A stretch of 64,000 nt of DNA from Solibacillus palustris (GTDB lineage: Bacteria; Bacillota; Bacilli; Bacillales_A; Planococcaceae): positions 310,001 through 374,000 of the forward strand of contig NZ_JAKZFC010000003.1 of assembly GCF_022549215.1 (NCBI RefSeq), in the 5' to 3' direction. Positions 24,918 through 35,440 of the stretch are shown here, one piece after another. The first letter of the stretch is position 1, and each line of letters opens with the position of its first letter. The position numbers and the translations under genes are program-made. The notes beneath the pieces were generated by a model. It did no database searches. It was not told the origin of the DNA and saw nothing but the letters and a program-made list of their open reading frames with translations.

Positions 24918-26645
24918 TTAGTCTTCCATTGTAGAAAGATCGCCTGTTGGTAGGTTTAATTCCCATGCTTTCAACACTCGGCGCATAATTTTACCGCTCC
25001 GTGTTTTTGGAAGCTTCTCTTTAAATTCGATTTCACGTGGTGCTGCATGCGCTGAAAGCCCTGTTTTTACAAAGTCACGGATTTCGGATTCTAGCTCTTC
25101 AGTTGGTTCTACACCTTCGCGTAAAGAAACAAATGCTTTAATTATTTCACCACGAACTGGATCAGGCTTACCGATTACCCCTGCCTCAATTACATCAGGG
25201 TGCTCTAATAATTTACTTTCAACCTCAAACGGACCAACACGCTCACCTGCTGTCATAATCACATCATCAACACGCCCTTGGAACCAAAAGTAGCCTTCAT
25301 CATCCATATAAGCAGAATCCCCCGAAACATACCATTCTCCTTTTAAGAAGTAAGATTCATAGCGTTCTGGATTGCCCCAAATTTGACGCATCATTGCCGG
25401 CCAACCCTTTTTCACCGCTAAATTCCCCATTGTAAATGGAGGCACTTCATTGCCTGAGTCATCAACAATTGTTGCATAAACACCTGGTACTGGTTTACCC
25501 ATTGAACCTGGCTTAATAGTCATAGTTGGATAATTACAAATCATGTGCCCACCTGTTTCAGTCATCCACCACGTATCATGAATACGATGATATAATGTTT
25601 CCACACCCCATCGTACTACTTCTGGATTTAACGGCTCCCCAACCGATAATACATGACGAAGTGACGATAAATCATATTGACTAATGACATTTGGTCCTGC
25701 CCCCATTAACATGCGGAATGCAGTCGGAGCACTGTACCATACTGTTACGCCATATTCTTGGATGGCACTATACCAAGCTTGTGGACTAAAGCGCCCACCG
25801 ACGATGACATTGGTCACGCCATTTAACCATGGACCAAAAATTCCATATGCTGTTCCAGTAACCCACCCCGGATCTGCTGTACACCAATAAACATCATCTT
25901 TCTTTAAATCCAATACCCACTGTGCTGTTTGGTATTGTTGCACCATTGCATAATGTACATGCAGTACTCCTTTAGGTGCCCCTGTTGAACCCGATGTATA
26001 ATGTAATATAGAGCCATCTTCTTTATCAACCCATTCAATGTCAAAGTTCTCAGATGCCTCTTGTATATGCTTATTAAAATCGATAATGTTTGCTGTTTCT
26101 TCAATATCATCGCCAACTAAAAAAACCGTTTTTAAATGTGGCAATTTATCCAGTGGAACACGACTTAATAGTGCTGGTGTAGTCACAAGTGCTACCGCCT
26201 CACTATCAGCTAAACGATCATATACCGCACCTTCCATAAATGCTTCAAACAGTGGACCAACAATTGCGCCAATTTTCAGTGAGCCCAATAAGCTAAAATA
26301 AAGCTCCGGCGTTCGAGGCATAAAAATGAAAATGCGATCCCCTTTTTGCAATTTCGATTTATCCTTAATGACATTTGCAGCTTTGTTTGAATAATTCTTC
26401 ATGTCTTCAAATGAATATGCTTCTTTACGTGTCCCATCATTATAATGTAGTGCAACTTTGTTTTTTTGTGTTGTATCCACATGACGATCAATTGCTTCAT
26501 ATGCAATATTGACCTTACCTGTTTCATACCAAGAAAATGCCTTTTCAGTGTTTTCCCAGTCATGTGTGTTAGCTGTTTCCTCATAATTTTTTAAATTATG
26601 CTCCCCTGGAATCACAGCTAATTTCTCCATCGTTTTCATCCCCAT
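24918..26645 (-). CDS. acsA: Acetyl-CoA synthetase (AMP-forming)
   Basis: This 575-residue acyl-adenylate enzyme activates acetate to acetyl-CoA. The ATP loop YTSGSTGAPKGVLH and the C-terminal PKTRSGKIMRR are present; Lys552 in SGK corresponds to the lysine acetylated by AcuA in B. subtilis. The open frame begins at 26705, but AAGGGGGAT before the ATG at 26645 supports that start. It diverges from acuABC, the genes controlling its acetylation. The 164 bp between them hold both promoters; no clear CcpA (cre) box was recognised. Confidence 0.96.
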   Translation of the reverse strand: MGMKTMEKLAVIPGEHNLKNYEETANTHDWENTEKAFSWYETGKVNIAYEAIDRHVDTTQKNKVALHYNDGTRKEAYSFEDMKNYSNKAANVIKDKSKLQKGDRIFIFMPRTPELYFSLLGSLKIGAIVGPLFEAFMEGAVYDRLADSEAVALVTTPALLSRVPLDKLPHLKTVFLVGDDIEETANIIDFNKHIQEASENFDIEWVDKEDGSILHYTSGSTGAPKGVLHVHYAMVQQYQTAQWVLDLKKDDVYWCTADPGWVTGTAYGIFGPWLNGVTNVIVGGRFSPQAWYSAIQEYGVTVWYSAPTAFRMLMGAGPNVISQYDLSSLRHVLSVGEPLNPEVVRWGVETLYHRIHDTWWMTETGGHMICNYPTMTIKPGSMGKPVPGVYATIVDDSGNEVPPFTMGNLAVKKGWPAMMRQIWGNPERYESYFLKGEWYVSGDSAYMDDEGYFWFQGRVDDVIMTAGERVGPFEVESKLLEHPDVIEAGVIGKPDPVRGEIIKAFVSLREGVEPTEELESEIRDFVKTGLSAHAAPREIEFKEKLPKTRSGKIMRRVLKAWELNLPTGDLSTMED

Positions 26646-26809
26646 GAAAAATCCCCCTTCTATATAACATACACCAATTTTACAACACTGTACTATAATA
26701 GGCAAAAGTTTTTTAAATTTTCACTTAATTAAGATATTGACCGTAAATTTAAGCTTTTTTTAACATAAAATAGAGTATAATGGAAATATCATAAGCAGGT
26801 GGTGTGACT

Positions 26810-27442
26810 ATGAATCATGTGAAAAATCATTATTGCCTTGAATTCGAAACGAGGCATGGTAAAGTTTTAGTAGAAGGTCCTGTTCCTTCTACAAGGCTTG
26901 CTTCGTATACATTACACGAAGATTTAAAAGCATTTAGGCCTTCACATCAGCAACACGAGGCGCTAATAGAAATTGCAAAGTTAGAGGAAGGTCGCATTAT
27001 CGTCATCCGACAAGACGAAACAGTTGTCGGTTATGTGACGTATTTGTATCCGGATCCGCTTGAAAGGTGGGCAGAAGATCGTATTCCAAATATGATTGAG
27101 CTCGGTGCAATTGAAGTTATTCCTGCGTTTCGTGGCACAGGTGCAGGGAAAAAATTATTGGAGGTATCGTTTATGGACGATACAATGGAGGATTATTTAG
27201 TCATTACAACTGAGTATTATTGGCATTGGGATTTAAAAGGGACGGGTCTTACAGTGTGGGATTATCGAAATATGATGGAGCGCATGATGACATCTGCCAA
27301 GTTTGAATACTATGCAACGGATGACCCTGAAATTACCTCTCATCCTGCGAACTGTTTAATGGGACGTGTGGGGGCACGTGTTGATACAGATACGCTTGAA
27401 CGTTTTGACAAACTGCGCTTTAGAAATCGTTTCATGTATTAA
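26810..27442 (+). CDS. acuA: Protein acetyltransferase AcuA
   Basis: A 210-residue GNAT protein with the acetyl-CoA loop IPAFRGTGAGKKLL. AcuA acetylates and inactivates AcsA. AGGTGG seven bases upstream favours the ATG at 26810 over the GTG at 26804, and the length then equals that of B. subtilis AcuA. First gene of acuABC. Confidence 0.95.
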   Translation: MNHVKNHYCLEFETRHGKVLVEGPVPSTRLASYTLHEDLKAFRPSHQQHEALIEIAKLEEGRIIVIRQDETVVGYVTYLYPDPLERWAEDRIPNMIELGAIEVIPAFRGTGAGKKLLEVSFMDDTMEDYLVITTEYYWHWDLKGTGLTVWDYRNMMERMMTSAKFEYYATDDPEITSHPANCLMGRVGARVDTDTLERFDKLRFRNRFMY

Positions 27443-27467
27443 TTCTTATCACAAGGGGGATTATAAA

Positions 27468-28115
27468 ATGATTGTCGAAGAAATTATGAAAAGGGAATTA
27501 CATACGCTCACGCCAAAAAACTCTGTACGTGACGCCGTGCGCTTAATGCGTGAAAAAAATATCCGTCATGTTCCAATTATTAATAATGAAAAAAAGATAG
27601 TAGGAATCATTACAGACCATGACATAAAAAAAGCACTTCCTTCGTGCCTAAGAGAAGAGCCAAATTCCACTATTTACGATGCGGCAATTGAAGAAGTTAT
27701 GACGAAAAATCCACTTGTTGGCCATCCACTCGATTTTGTAGAAGAAGTCGCACTCACATTTTATGAATCTAAAATTAGCTGCTTACCGATTGTTTCAGCT
27801 AACGAATTGATCGGAATCGTGACAACAACCGATTTACTGTATACGTATATCGAATTAACAGGTACAAATCAACCGGGCTCTAAAATTGATATCCGTGTCG
27901 ATGATCGTCCAGGTATATTGTTTGAAATTACAAAAATATTTCATGAAAATAAGGCCAATGTATTAAGTTTACTCGTCTATCCAGATGGTGAAAGTGAAAC
28001 AACTAAGATTTTAAGTGTCCGATTACAAGTAATTAACCCACTACAAATTATTGAAGCTTTACGAAATCAAGACTACGACGTCCTGTGGCCACATGTGCCT
28101 GGCGTAACACTATGA
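27468..28115 (+). CDS. acuB: CBS-ACT protein AcuB
   Basis: This 215-residue protein has two CBS repeats (about residues 1-135, with RHVPIINNEKKIVGIIT) and a C-terminal ACT domain (about 140-215, starting DIRVDDRPGILFEITKIF). It is a ligand sensor of unknown effector in acetate use. AAGGGGGA precedes the ATG at 27468; the open frame reaches further upstream into acuA but without a start signal. Confidence 0.93.
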   Translation: MIVEEIMKRELHTLTPKNSVRDAVRLMREKNIRHVPIINNEKKIVGIITDHDIKKALPSCLREEPNSTIYDAAIEEVMTKNPLVGHPLDFVEEVALTFYESKISCLPIVSANELIGIVTTTDLLYTYIELTGTNQPGSKIDIRVDDRPGILFEITKIFHENKANVLSLLVYPDGESETTKILSVRLQVINPLQIIEALRNQDYDVLWPHVPGVTL

Positions 28116-29275
28116 AAAAAGCTGTTTTTATTTATTCGCCAGATCAGCTCAATTACAAATTTTCGGACACTCACCCGTTTAATCATAAACGCTTACACTT
28201 AACTATTGATTTACTTAAAAATATCGATGCGTTATCCGATGATGACATCGTACCTGCGCGCATGGCAACCGATGAAGAAATCGCACTTGCGCATGACACA
28301 CAATATATTGAAATCGTCAAAAAGGCAGGCCACGGTGAACTCACTTCTTTACAAGGTGCGCCGTATGGCATTGGTACAGAAGATACACCGATGTTTACAA
28401 ACATGCATGAAGCAAGTGCACTGCTAGTTGGTGGTACCCTACAAGCTGTCGACTATGTGCTACAAGGGAAATCCGAGCACGCTATTAATCTTGGTGGAGG
28501 CTTACACCATGGCTTTCGCGGGCGCGCATCAGGATTTTGTATTTACAATGATAGCAGTATAGCTATTAAGTACATACAAGAAAAATACGGCTTACGCGTT
28601 CTCTATGTCGATACGGATGCTCATCACGGGGACGGCGTGCAATGGTCGTTTTACGATGACCCAAATGTGTGCACCCTTTCCATTCATGAAACAGGTCGTT
28701 ATTTGTTTCCGGGTACGGGTAGCATTACCGAACGTGGCAATGGTGAAGGTTATGGAACATCATTTAATTTCCCGATTGACGCTTTCACTGAAGATGAAAG
28801 TTTTTTACAAGTATATGAGCAATCCATGCGTGAAGTGTTTGAATTTTTCAAGCCTGATGTTGTGTTGACACAAAATGGGGCAGATGCACATTACTTTGAC
28901 CCACTTACACATTTGTATGGCACAATGAATATTTATAAAGAAATCCCTAAACTTGCACATAAATTAGCACATGAATATTGTAATGGACGATGGATTGCAG
29001 TTGGTGGTGGTGGTTACGATATTTGGCGTGTTGTACCACGCGCTTGGAGCTATATTTGGACAGAAATGACCGATCAACAAGCGCCAACTGGTCCTCTTCC
29101 CCAAGCATGGTTAGAAAAATGGCAAGTAGAATCACCGGTACCATTCATTCCAACATGGGAAGATCCCCACCCATTATACGAGGCTATTCCACGTAAAGCT
29201 GAAATTGAGGAAAAAAATGCACAAATGCTAGAAAAAGCTTTACATATGGTTCGTTCAGAGAAAAATCGTATATAA
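28112..29275 (+). CDS. acuC: Histone-deacetylase-like protein AcuC
   Basis: A 387-residue class I HDAC-fold enzyme with NLGGGLHHGFRG and DTDAHHGDGVQWSF carrying the catalytic His/Asp and zinc ligands. It deacetylates and reactivates AcsA. The ATG overlaps the acuB stop (ATGA). The open frame from 28085 adds nine residues lying inside acuB and is not used. Confidence 0.95.
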   Translation: MKKAVFIYSPDQLNYKFSDTHPFNHKRLHLTIDLLKNIDALSDDDIVPARMATDEEIALAHDTQYIEIVKKAGHGELTSLQGAPYGIGTEDTPMFTNMHEASALLVGGTLQAVDYVLQGKSEHAINLGGGLHHGFRGRASGFCIYNDSSIAIKYIQEKYGLRVLYVDTDAHHGDGVQWSFYDDPNVCTLSIHETGRYLFPGTGSITERGNGEGYGTSFNFPIDAFTEDESFLQVYEQSMREVFEFFKPDVVLTQNGADAHYFDPLTHLYGTMNIYKEIPKLAHKLAHEYCNGRWIAVGGGGYDIWRVVPRAWSYIWTEMTDQQAPTGPLPQAWLEKWQVESPVPFIPTWEDPHPLYEAIPRKAEIEEKNAQMLEKALHMVRSEKNRI

Positions 29276-29282
29276 GTGTAGT

Positions 29283-29318
29283 AACTATGCAGTCTTTTAC
29301 AAGTTTGCATAGTTTTTT
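29283..29318 (+). terminator. acuABC terminator
   Basis: AACTATGCA pairs with TGCATAGTT and is followed by a T run. Confidence 0.85.
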
Positions 29319-29481
29319 GATTGGAATATATTAAGTTTTTCGGTGTAATCCACATAAGATACGACAAGCACTCGTGCTATTTTCACGAGAGGTTGTACTT
29401 ATCTAAAGTTCGTTTGTTTTTCACAGCAAATACTGAAAAAATGAACTATAATAATCTTATTAACGGATTGGAGGTTTTTTT

Positions 29482-29895
29482 ATGTATAAACATATCTTAC
29501 TAGCTGTTGACGGTTCTGAAAATTCATTACGAGCAGCACAGGACGCCGTAAAAATTGCTTCTGAAGAATCGTTCATTGAACTATTTTCTGTCATTCCAAC
29601 AGAAGGTATTACATCGCAAGCTGTACATGCAGGTACTTTAGACAATTTAGAAGCAGAATATGCTCAAAAATTAACACAAGAACAAGAATACATCCAAGCA
29701 AATCACCCAAATTTCAAATTAACAATCGTACACGGCCCAGCTGGTCGTATGATTTCAAACTATGCAAACGACAAAAAAGTAGACTTAGTAGTTATAGGTT
29801 GCCGTGGCTTAAACCCAATGCAAGAAATGGTATTCGGTAGCGTAAGCACCTATGTAACAAAAAACGCAAACTGCTCCACTTTATTAGTTAAATAA
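29482..29895 (+). CDS. Universal stress protein, UspA family
   Basis: A 137-residue single Usp domain. ILLAVDGSENSLRA holds the nucleotide-contacting Asp, and the late VVIGCRGLNPMQEMVFGSV is the ATP-binding G-x2-G-x9-G(S) signature, so it is the ATP-binding subtype. GGAGG precedes the ATG. It stands alone between acuABC and ccpA. Confidence 0.93.
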   Translation: MYKHILLAVDGSENSLRAAQDAVKIASEESFIELFSVIPTEGITSQAVHAGTLDNLEAEYAQKLTQEQEYIQANHPNFKLTIVHGPAGRMISNYANDKKVDLVVIGCRGLNPMQEMVFGSVSTYVTKNANCSTLLVK

Positions 29896-29900
29896 TTCAA

Positions 29901-29940
29901 AAAAGGGGACAACCAATAGTAATTCTGGCTTGTCCCCTTT
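29901..29940. terminator. Terminator between usp and ccpA
   Basis: AAAGGGGACAA pairs with TTGTCCCCTTT, with an imperfect loop of about 18 nt. Confidence 0.75.
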
Positions 29941-29999
29941 GCGCCGAAAATGAAGGAAAGCACAAGGCTGATCATGAGGAGCGTTTTTGCGTAGCTCCT

Positions 30000-30998
30000 T
30001 TATTTACTTGAATCGCGTTGTTCCACACGGTGAGGCAAGATGACATGCTTCTCATCTATTTCCTCTTTGTTCATAAACTTCGTCAGTAATCGCATTGCTA
30101 CCGCGCCGATATCGTAAAGTGGCAATACAACACTTGTAAGCTGTGGGCGTACCATTCGCGCTAATTTTGAATTTTCAAAGCTGATGATTTCAACATCACC
30201 AGGCACCGTTTTACCACTATCTTGAATACCGTGAACTAAACCAATCGCTAATTCATCATTGCCAACAAAAATTGCCGTTGGTGGTACATCAAGTGCGGCC
30301 AATGTAGCCCAGGTTTCTAAGCCGTCATCATAAGAGCCATCCCCTGCTACGATTAACGCTTCATTAATTTCGATATTTGCCTGTGCTAATGTATCTTTAT
30401 AAGCCGTTAACTTATGTTGACCATTCACCGTATATTGCAGTGGGCCAGATACGAAAGCAATACGTGAGTGTCCGTTGCTAATTAATAGTTGGACTGCTTC
30501 TTTTGCTGCTGTGTAATAATCGATATTAACCGATGCAATTTCTTCCGTTTCACATATTGACCCTGCTAGCACAATAGGAACCGGACATGTTTCAATTGCA
30601 CGTTGAATGCTGTCAGTTACTTCTTCGCTCATCATTACAATACCATCTACCTGTTTGCCAAGCATTGTATCAAGTAATGACAGCTCTTTTTCTTCATTTT
30701 GGTCTGAATTTGCTAAAATAATGTTATAGCGATACATTGTTGCAATATCTTCAATGCCGCGTGCAAGCTCAGCATTTAAATTGTTTGAAATATCAGGGAT
30801 AATGACTCCTACTGATGTTGTTTTTTTACTCGCTAGCCCACGTGCAACCGCATTTGGACGATATTCGAGTCGTTCAATAACTTCCAATACTTTTTTTCTA
30901 GTTGCTGGCTTAACATTTTGATTTCCGTTTACTACGCGTGATACTGTCGCCATCGAAACATTAGCCTCACGTGCAACATCGTAAATTGTGACAGTCAA
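30000..30998 (-). CDS. ccpA: Catabolite control protein A
   Basis: A 332-residue LacI-family regulator. The N-terminal helix-turn-helix [20 protein letters not shown] is followed by the hinge and a sugar-binding-type core. CcpA with Ser-phosphorylated HPr represses or activates at cre sites; ptsH is also in this window. B. subtilis has ccpA followed by aroA in the same order; here a MarR gene is inserted between them. Confidence 0.96.
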   Translation of the reverse strand: MTVTIYDVAREANVSMATVSRVVNGNQNVKPATRKKVLEVIERLEYRPNAVARGLASKKTTSVGVIIPDISNNLNAELARGIEDIATMYRYNIILANSDQNEEKELSLLDTMLGKQVDGIVMMSEEVTDSIQRAIETCPVPIVLAGSICETEEIASVNIDYYTAAKEAVQLLISNGHSRIAFVSGPLQYTVNGQHKLTAYKDTLAQANIEINEALIVAGDGSYDDGLETWATLAALDVPPTAIFVGNDELAIGLVHGIQDSGKTVPGDVEIISFENSKLARMVRPQLTSVVLPLYDIGAVAMRLLTKFMNKEEIDEKHVILPHRVEQRDSSK

Positions 30999-31230
30999 AC
31001 TAATCTCCCCCTTTAACTTGTAAATTCAATAAATGATGGCCTAACCCATATTTATGTATAACATCATCATATAATACTTTCATTTCCATTTTCAATCTTA
31101 AACCAAGTAATTTACTAGATTTCTCCTATTATTATGAACAACTCGTGTTGCATATAATCAAATTTAGTACAAGTTAGCAAGGGACTGTATTGAAAGTTAA
31201 TCTCTTTACGCACAGTCCTTCATGGTGAGC

Positions 31231-31662
31231 TTATTCTTGTCGATTGAGAATCTTTTGTTGTAAAGATAAATATAGTTCAATTTCTTCAGATGTTAATGCT
31301 GAAAACAAATCTAAAAAGATTTCTTTCCCTACTTTGTTAGCTTCAATTAAAGCTTGTTTCCCTTTTTCCGTGATACACAATCGAATTATGCGACGATCGT
31401 TTTCATCAAATACTCGCTCCGCTAACTGATTCGTAACAAGCTTATTCGCAATACTTGTCATTGCACCTTTCGTGTAGCCTAAACGATCTGCTAATTCCAC
31501 TTGTTTTAGTTGTTCATTATCTCTTAATTCTAATAATACTAAAATTGGAGAAATACCGATTGGATACTGAAATTTTTTTGTAAATTTGATAATGTTTTCA
31601 CTATTCATTTGATCAATCATGTGGATCAATTGAAAAATATTTTCATTAGCGATAGAAAGCAC
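31231..31662 (-). CDS. MarR-family transcriptional regulator
   Basis: A 143-residue winged-helix regulator. QVELADRLGYTKGAMTSIANKL is split around its recognition helix, and DENDRRIIRLCITEKGKQALIE is the wing. The GTG at 31662 directly follows a TAG-GGA, so the frame cannot start earlier; an internal ATG is possible. Target genes are unknown. It is not part of the B. subtilis arrangement. Confidence 0.85.
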   Translation of the reverse strand: MLSIANENIFQLIHMIDQMNSENIIKFTKKFQYPIGISPILVLLELRDNEQLKQVELADRLGYTKGAMTSIANKLVTNQLAERVFDENDRRIIRLCITEKGKQALIEANKVGKEIFLDLFSALTSEEIELYLSLQQKILNRQE

Positions 31663-31896
31663 TCCCTAGCTCACAGAATTATTATTGTTATTATACCGAA
31701 CAACCATCAACCATAATGATTTGGCCAATGATGTATCAGTGCCTATAATAATAACAACTTTATCTATTAATTTCATTAAATAACACTACCAATTCTCGAA
31801 CTAATTCCATTGTAAAACACAAATGGTTTACAAGTAACCCATTTACCTATAAACCTTTCACATTTTGCTCTCACTATTATGTTCTTCAAAAATAAA

Positions 31897-31930
31897 ACAA
31901 TCCCTCTAATAAACATCAGAGGGATTGTTT
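31897..31930 (-). terminator. aroA terminator
   Basis: AACAATCCCTCT pairs with AGAGGGATTGTT. On the minus strand a T-rich stretch follows. The 270 bases between it and the MarR gene contain no gene. Confidence 0.85.
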
Positions 31931-31933
31931 ATA

Positions 31934-33019
31934 TTATTTTGAAACTTCGTATTGCTTCATGAATTTTAAAATTTCATTGTAGAATGCATTAAACGTTGGG
32001 ATGTCCATTTGTTGTTGTTGATCAGATAACGCAATAGATGGATCTGGGTGCACCTCAGCCATTACACCGTCTGCACCGATCGCGATTGCCGCTTTTGCAC
32101 ATGGTAATAATAAATCACGACGACCTGTAGAGTGTGTTACGTCTACCATTACTGGTAAATGCGTTTCTTGTTTTAAAATTGGTACAGCTGAAATATCTAA
32201 TGTGTTTCGTGTCGCTTTTTCGTACGTTCGAATACCGCGCTCACAAAGAATGATGTTTTCATTCCCTTTTGACATGATATACTCAGCAGCGTGAATGAAC
32301 TCATCGATTGTTGCTGCTAAACCACGTTTTAATAATACTGGCTTGTTCGTTGCACCTGCAGCTTTTAATAATTCAAAGTTTTGCATGTTACGTGCACCGA
32401 TTTGGATAACATCAATGTAATCTAAAGCATGATCTAAATCAGATGGTGTTACAATTTCTGTAATGACGCCTAAGCCATATTCTTTAGATACTTCTTTTAA
32501 GATTTTTAAGCCGTCTAAGCCTAATCCTTGGAAATCGTATGGTGATGTACGTGGTTTATATGCACCACCGCGAATTAATTTTAAACCTTTTTCTTGAATT
32601 GTAGCAGCAACTGCTGCAACTTGCTCGAATGACTCAACCGCACATGGTCCGAATACAAAAGAAGGTGTACCTGAACCAATTAGCTCACCGTTCACATTAA
32701 TGACAGTATCTTCTGACTTTTCCTTACGTGAAACAAGTAATTCTTTTTTCTTTTCTGCTTCAAGTTGTTTTAAAGCCGTTTTGAAGATTTGTTTGAAAAT
32801 ATAATCAACCGTCATTTGATTTAATGGACCATTGTTATTTTTCTTAATTAAATCAAGCATATGACGCTCACGTAATGGATCGTAACGGTTTACGCCTTGC
32901 TTTTCTTTAATTTTACCGATTTCTTCTACGACAGCAGCACGTTCGTTAATTAAACGTAAGATATCCAAGTTCAAGCTGTCAATTTGGATACGTAAGCCTT
33001 CTAAATCTTGTTGACTCAT
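31934..33019 (-). CDS. aroA: Chorismate mutase / DAHP synthase (bifunctional)
   Basis: A 361-residue fusion: AroQ-type chorismate mutase at about residues 1-90 ([20 protein letters not shown]) and 3-deoxy-7-phosphoheptulonate synthase at about 105-355 ([36 protein letters not shown] in parts). It makes the first shikimate intermediate and is feedback-regulated through the mutase domain by prephenate and chorismate in Bacillus. Confidence 0.96.
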   Translation of the reverse strand: MSQQDLEGLRIQIDSLNLDILRLINERAAVVEEIGKIKEKQGVNRYDPLRERHMLDLIKKNNNGPLNQMTVDYIFKQIFKTALKQLEAEKKKELLVSRKEKSEDTVINVNGELIGSGTPSFVFGPCAVESFEQVAAVAATIQEKGLKLIRGGAYKPRTSPYDFQGLGLDGLKILKEVSKEYGLGVITEIVTPSDLDHALDYIDVIQIGARNMQNFELLKAAGATNKPVLLKRGLAATIDEFIHAAEYIMSKGNENIILCERGIRTYEKATRNTLDISAVPILKQETHLPVMVDVTHSTGRRDLLLPCAKAAIAIGADGVMAEVHPDPSIALSDQQQQMDIPTFNAFYNEILKFMKQYEVSK

Positions 33020-33198
33020 ATTCCTCTTACCCCTCTTCTTTGCGTATCCGGCACTTTAAGATAACTTAAAAGTATGATACATTTTTAAATAATAAGCTTA
33101 TTATAATCAACTCGCACCAAATTGTCACGCATTTTTAATTTAGCGCTTCAACTCGCTAAAGTTAATTACGGAAATAGTTAGAAAGGAAGCGTTTTCAA

Positions 33199-35355
33199 AT
33201 GACCAATAAATTATTTGCGCTTGATATCGGTACTCGTTCAGTTGTAGGTATTATTCTAGAACAACTTGGAGACCAATACCATGTATCCGATATTTTAGTA
33301 AAAGAACATAAAGAACGTGCGATGGTAGACGGCCAAATACATAATGTTTTATACGTTGCAGAACTCATCAAAGAAATTAAAGCCGAATTAGAACAGGTGC
33401 ATGGGCATTTACAAAAAGTAAGTGTAGCCGCAGCAGGTCGTGCTTTAAAAACTGAGCAAGCAAGCGTTACAATTTCAATAAAAAATCGTCCAATTTTTAC
33501 TGAAGAGGATATTAACCGCTTAGAACTTCAAGCGGTTCAGCAAGCTCAACAACAGCTTCTTCAACAAAAAGGAGATGCAAAAAATAACCATTATTACTGT
33601 GTAGGTTATTCGGTACTACATTTCCGTTTAGATGGTGAAGAAATCGGTAGTCTTCTTGATCAGCAAGGCGATGAAGCAACAGTTGAAGTCATCGCTACAT
33701 TTTTACCACGTGTCGTTGTCGAATCATTACTTGCCGCATTAAAACGTGCGGATTTAGAAATGGAGGCTTTAACCTTAGAGCCAATTGCGGCTATTAATGT
33801 ATTAATTCCACCAACAATGCGTCGTTTAAATGTTGCGCTTGTTGATATTGGCGCAGGGACATCCGATATCGCGATTACCGACAAGAGCACTGTAGTAGCA
33901 TATGGGATGGTACCCACTGCTGGTGATGAAATTACCGAGGCATTAAGTGACCATTATTTACTCGACTTCCCGATTGCCGAGACAGCAAAGCGACAAATGC
34001 ATACAAATGATGAAATCTTAATTCAAGATATTTTAGGCTTTGACCAATACTTCCCCCGTGAAGAAGTGTTACAAGCAATATACCCCGCTATTGAAAACTT
34101 AGCAAAATCAATCGGGGAAGAGATTTTACGTTTAAATAACCAGATTGCACCAAAAGCGGTGATGCTTGTTGGCGGTGGTAGTTTAACACCAAACCTACCT
34201 GAAGAAATTTGCAAAATTCTACAATTACCAACAAACCGAGTAGCTGTACGTGACGTCAATGCTATTCAAAACTTAACGCGTGCCGAGCATATTGAACCAA
34301 CTCCTGAACTTGTTACACCTATTGGAATTGCCATTGCAGCTCAAAAAGCACCCGTTCACTACATGTCTTTAACAGTAAATGAACAAGTCGTTCGGTTATT
34401 TGAGCTAAAAGAAATGACTGTAGGCGATGCATTTTTAGCCGCAAATATTCGTGCGAAGCAACTTTATGGAAAACCAGGACACGGATTATCAATTACGGTA
34501 AATGGTCAAAGTATATTTGTGCCAGGCGAACATGGCCAAGCTGCTCAAATTTTAGTGAATGGTGAAGCCGCATCGACAAAAACACAAATTAAGAGCGGTG
34601 ATAAAATCGACCTTATTCCAGGCCTTGATGGTGCCGATGCAAAAGTATCTGTCCGAGAAATTATAGATGGAGCCACAATCAAGTCGATCACCATTCAAGA
34701 AAATCTGCATATGATTGAACCAAGAGTCCACGTTAATGGCACCATCGTTAACTTAGATACGGCTTTAGTGGATCGCGATGTTGTTATGGTCGAATCAATT
34801 GAAACAATAGAAGATGCCTTTAAGCACACAAATAATTTAATGCAGCTCCAGCAATTTAACTCCTATTGTGTGCATATCGAAGGCAAGCCATTATACTTGC
34901 CTGAGTTTTCATCACAGCCTTCGATAAACGGCAAACCAGTTAAAATTAATTACCCTGTTCAAAATGGCGATATAATCACTTTTGAACAAAGCTCTTTACC
35001 TACAGCTGATCAAATTGCTGCACATTTGGATATATTACTAGAAGAAAAAGTGGTCGTAACCTTCCAAAATGAACAGGTAGAGCTCATGAAGCAAGCCCGC
35101 GAATTTTTCGTCAATGGTCATGTTGTTGAGAGCCGCTCAACCGTACCGAATGGTGCAACAATTAAAATTTTAGAAAAAGACATGAGCAAATGGATTTACC
35201 AAGATGTATTCCGCTTTTCAACGTGGCAGCTTCCAACCACATTTAAAGGTTCATTTACGATTTTACGAAATGGACAACCTTCAATGTTTGATGCTGAAAT
35301 TTTCGGCGGTGACCGTTTAGAAATCGAATTATCTGAACAAACCGTTTCACAATAA
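33199..35355 (+). CDS. FtsA/PilM-like actin-fold ATPase
   Basis: A 718-residue protein. The first half has all actin-type nucleotide motifs: LDIGTRSVVG (phosphate 1), VDIGAGTSDIAI (phosphate 2) and LVGGGSLTP (adenosine), with an FtsA/PilM-type SHS2 insert at about residues 85-200. The second half (about 380-718) has several beta-rich, ubiquitin-like-sized modules with repeated HVNG/FVNG and GDKI/GDII signatures. Family members in Bacillales are annotated as cell-division FtsA-like proteins, but the role is not settled. It lacks an obvious FtsA C-terminal amphipathic helix. Confidence 0.75.
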   Translation: MTNKLFALDIGTRSVVGIILEQLGDQYHVSDILVKEHKERAMVDGQIHNVLYVAELIKEIKAELEQVHGHLQKVSVAAAGRALKTEQASVTISIKNRPIFTEEDINRLELQAVQQAQQQLLQQKGDAKNNHYYCVGYSVLHFRLDGEEIGSLLDQQGDEATVEVIATFLPRVVVESLLAALKRADLEMEALTLEPIAAINVLIPPTMRRLNVALVDIGAGTSDIAITDKSTVVAYGMVPTAGDEITEALSDHYLLDFPIAETAKRQMHTNDEILIQDILGFDQYFPREEVLQAIYPAIENLAKSIGEEILRLNNQIAPKAVMLVGGGSLTPNLPEEICKILQLPTNRVAVRDVNAIQNLTRAEHIEPTPELVTPIGIAIAAQKAPVHYMSLTVNEQVVRLFELKEMTVGDAFLAANIRAKQLYGKPGHGLSITVNGQSIFVPGEHGQAAQILVNGEAASTKTQIKSGDKIDLIPGLDGADAKVSVREIIDGATIKSITIQENLHMIEPRVHVNGTIVNLDTALVDRDVVMVESIETIEDAFKHTNNLMQLQQFNSYCVHIEGKPLYLPEFSSQPSINGKPVKINYPVQNGDIITFEQSSLPTADQIAAHLDILLEEKVVVTFQNEQVELMKQAREFFVNGHVVESRSTVPNGATIKILEKDMSKWIYQDVFRFSTWQLPTTFKGSFTILRNGQPSMFDAEIFGGDRLEIELSEQTVSQ

Positions 35356-35404
35356 AAATTAGAGGCAAAAGTAAATAAATAATTTTCTCCGCAATTTTCC
35401 ATTT

Positions 35405-35440
35405 AAAAACGGCTCTCAAAATGCTTGAGAGCCGTTTTTA
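35405..35440. terminator. Bidirectional terminator, FtsA-like gene / ytxH
   Basis: AAAAACGGCTCTCAA pairs with TTGAGAGCCGTTTTT around a five-base loop. Confidence 0.92.

Noticed and set aside
26646..26809. CcpA cre site between acsA and acuA
   Set aside because: Expected from B. subtilis, but no sequence with the TGNAANCGNNNNCA pattern was found here.
31681..31765. TTATTATTGTTATTATA near-inverted repeats upstream of the MarR gene as an operator
   Set aside because: The arms match only partly and are simple AT-rich sequence, so the pairing may be chance.
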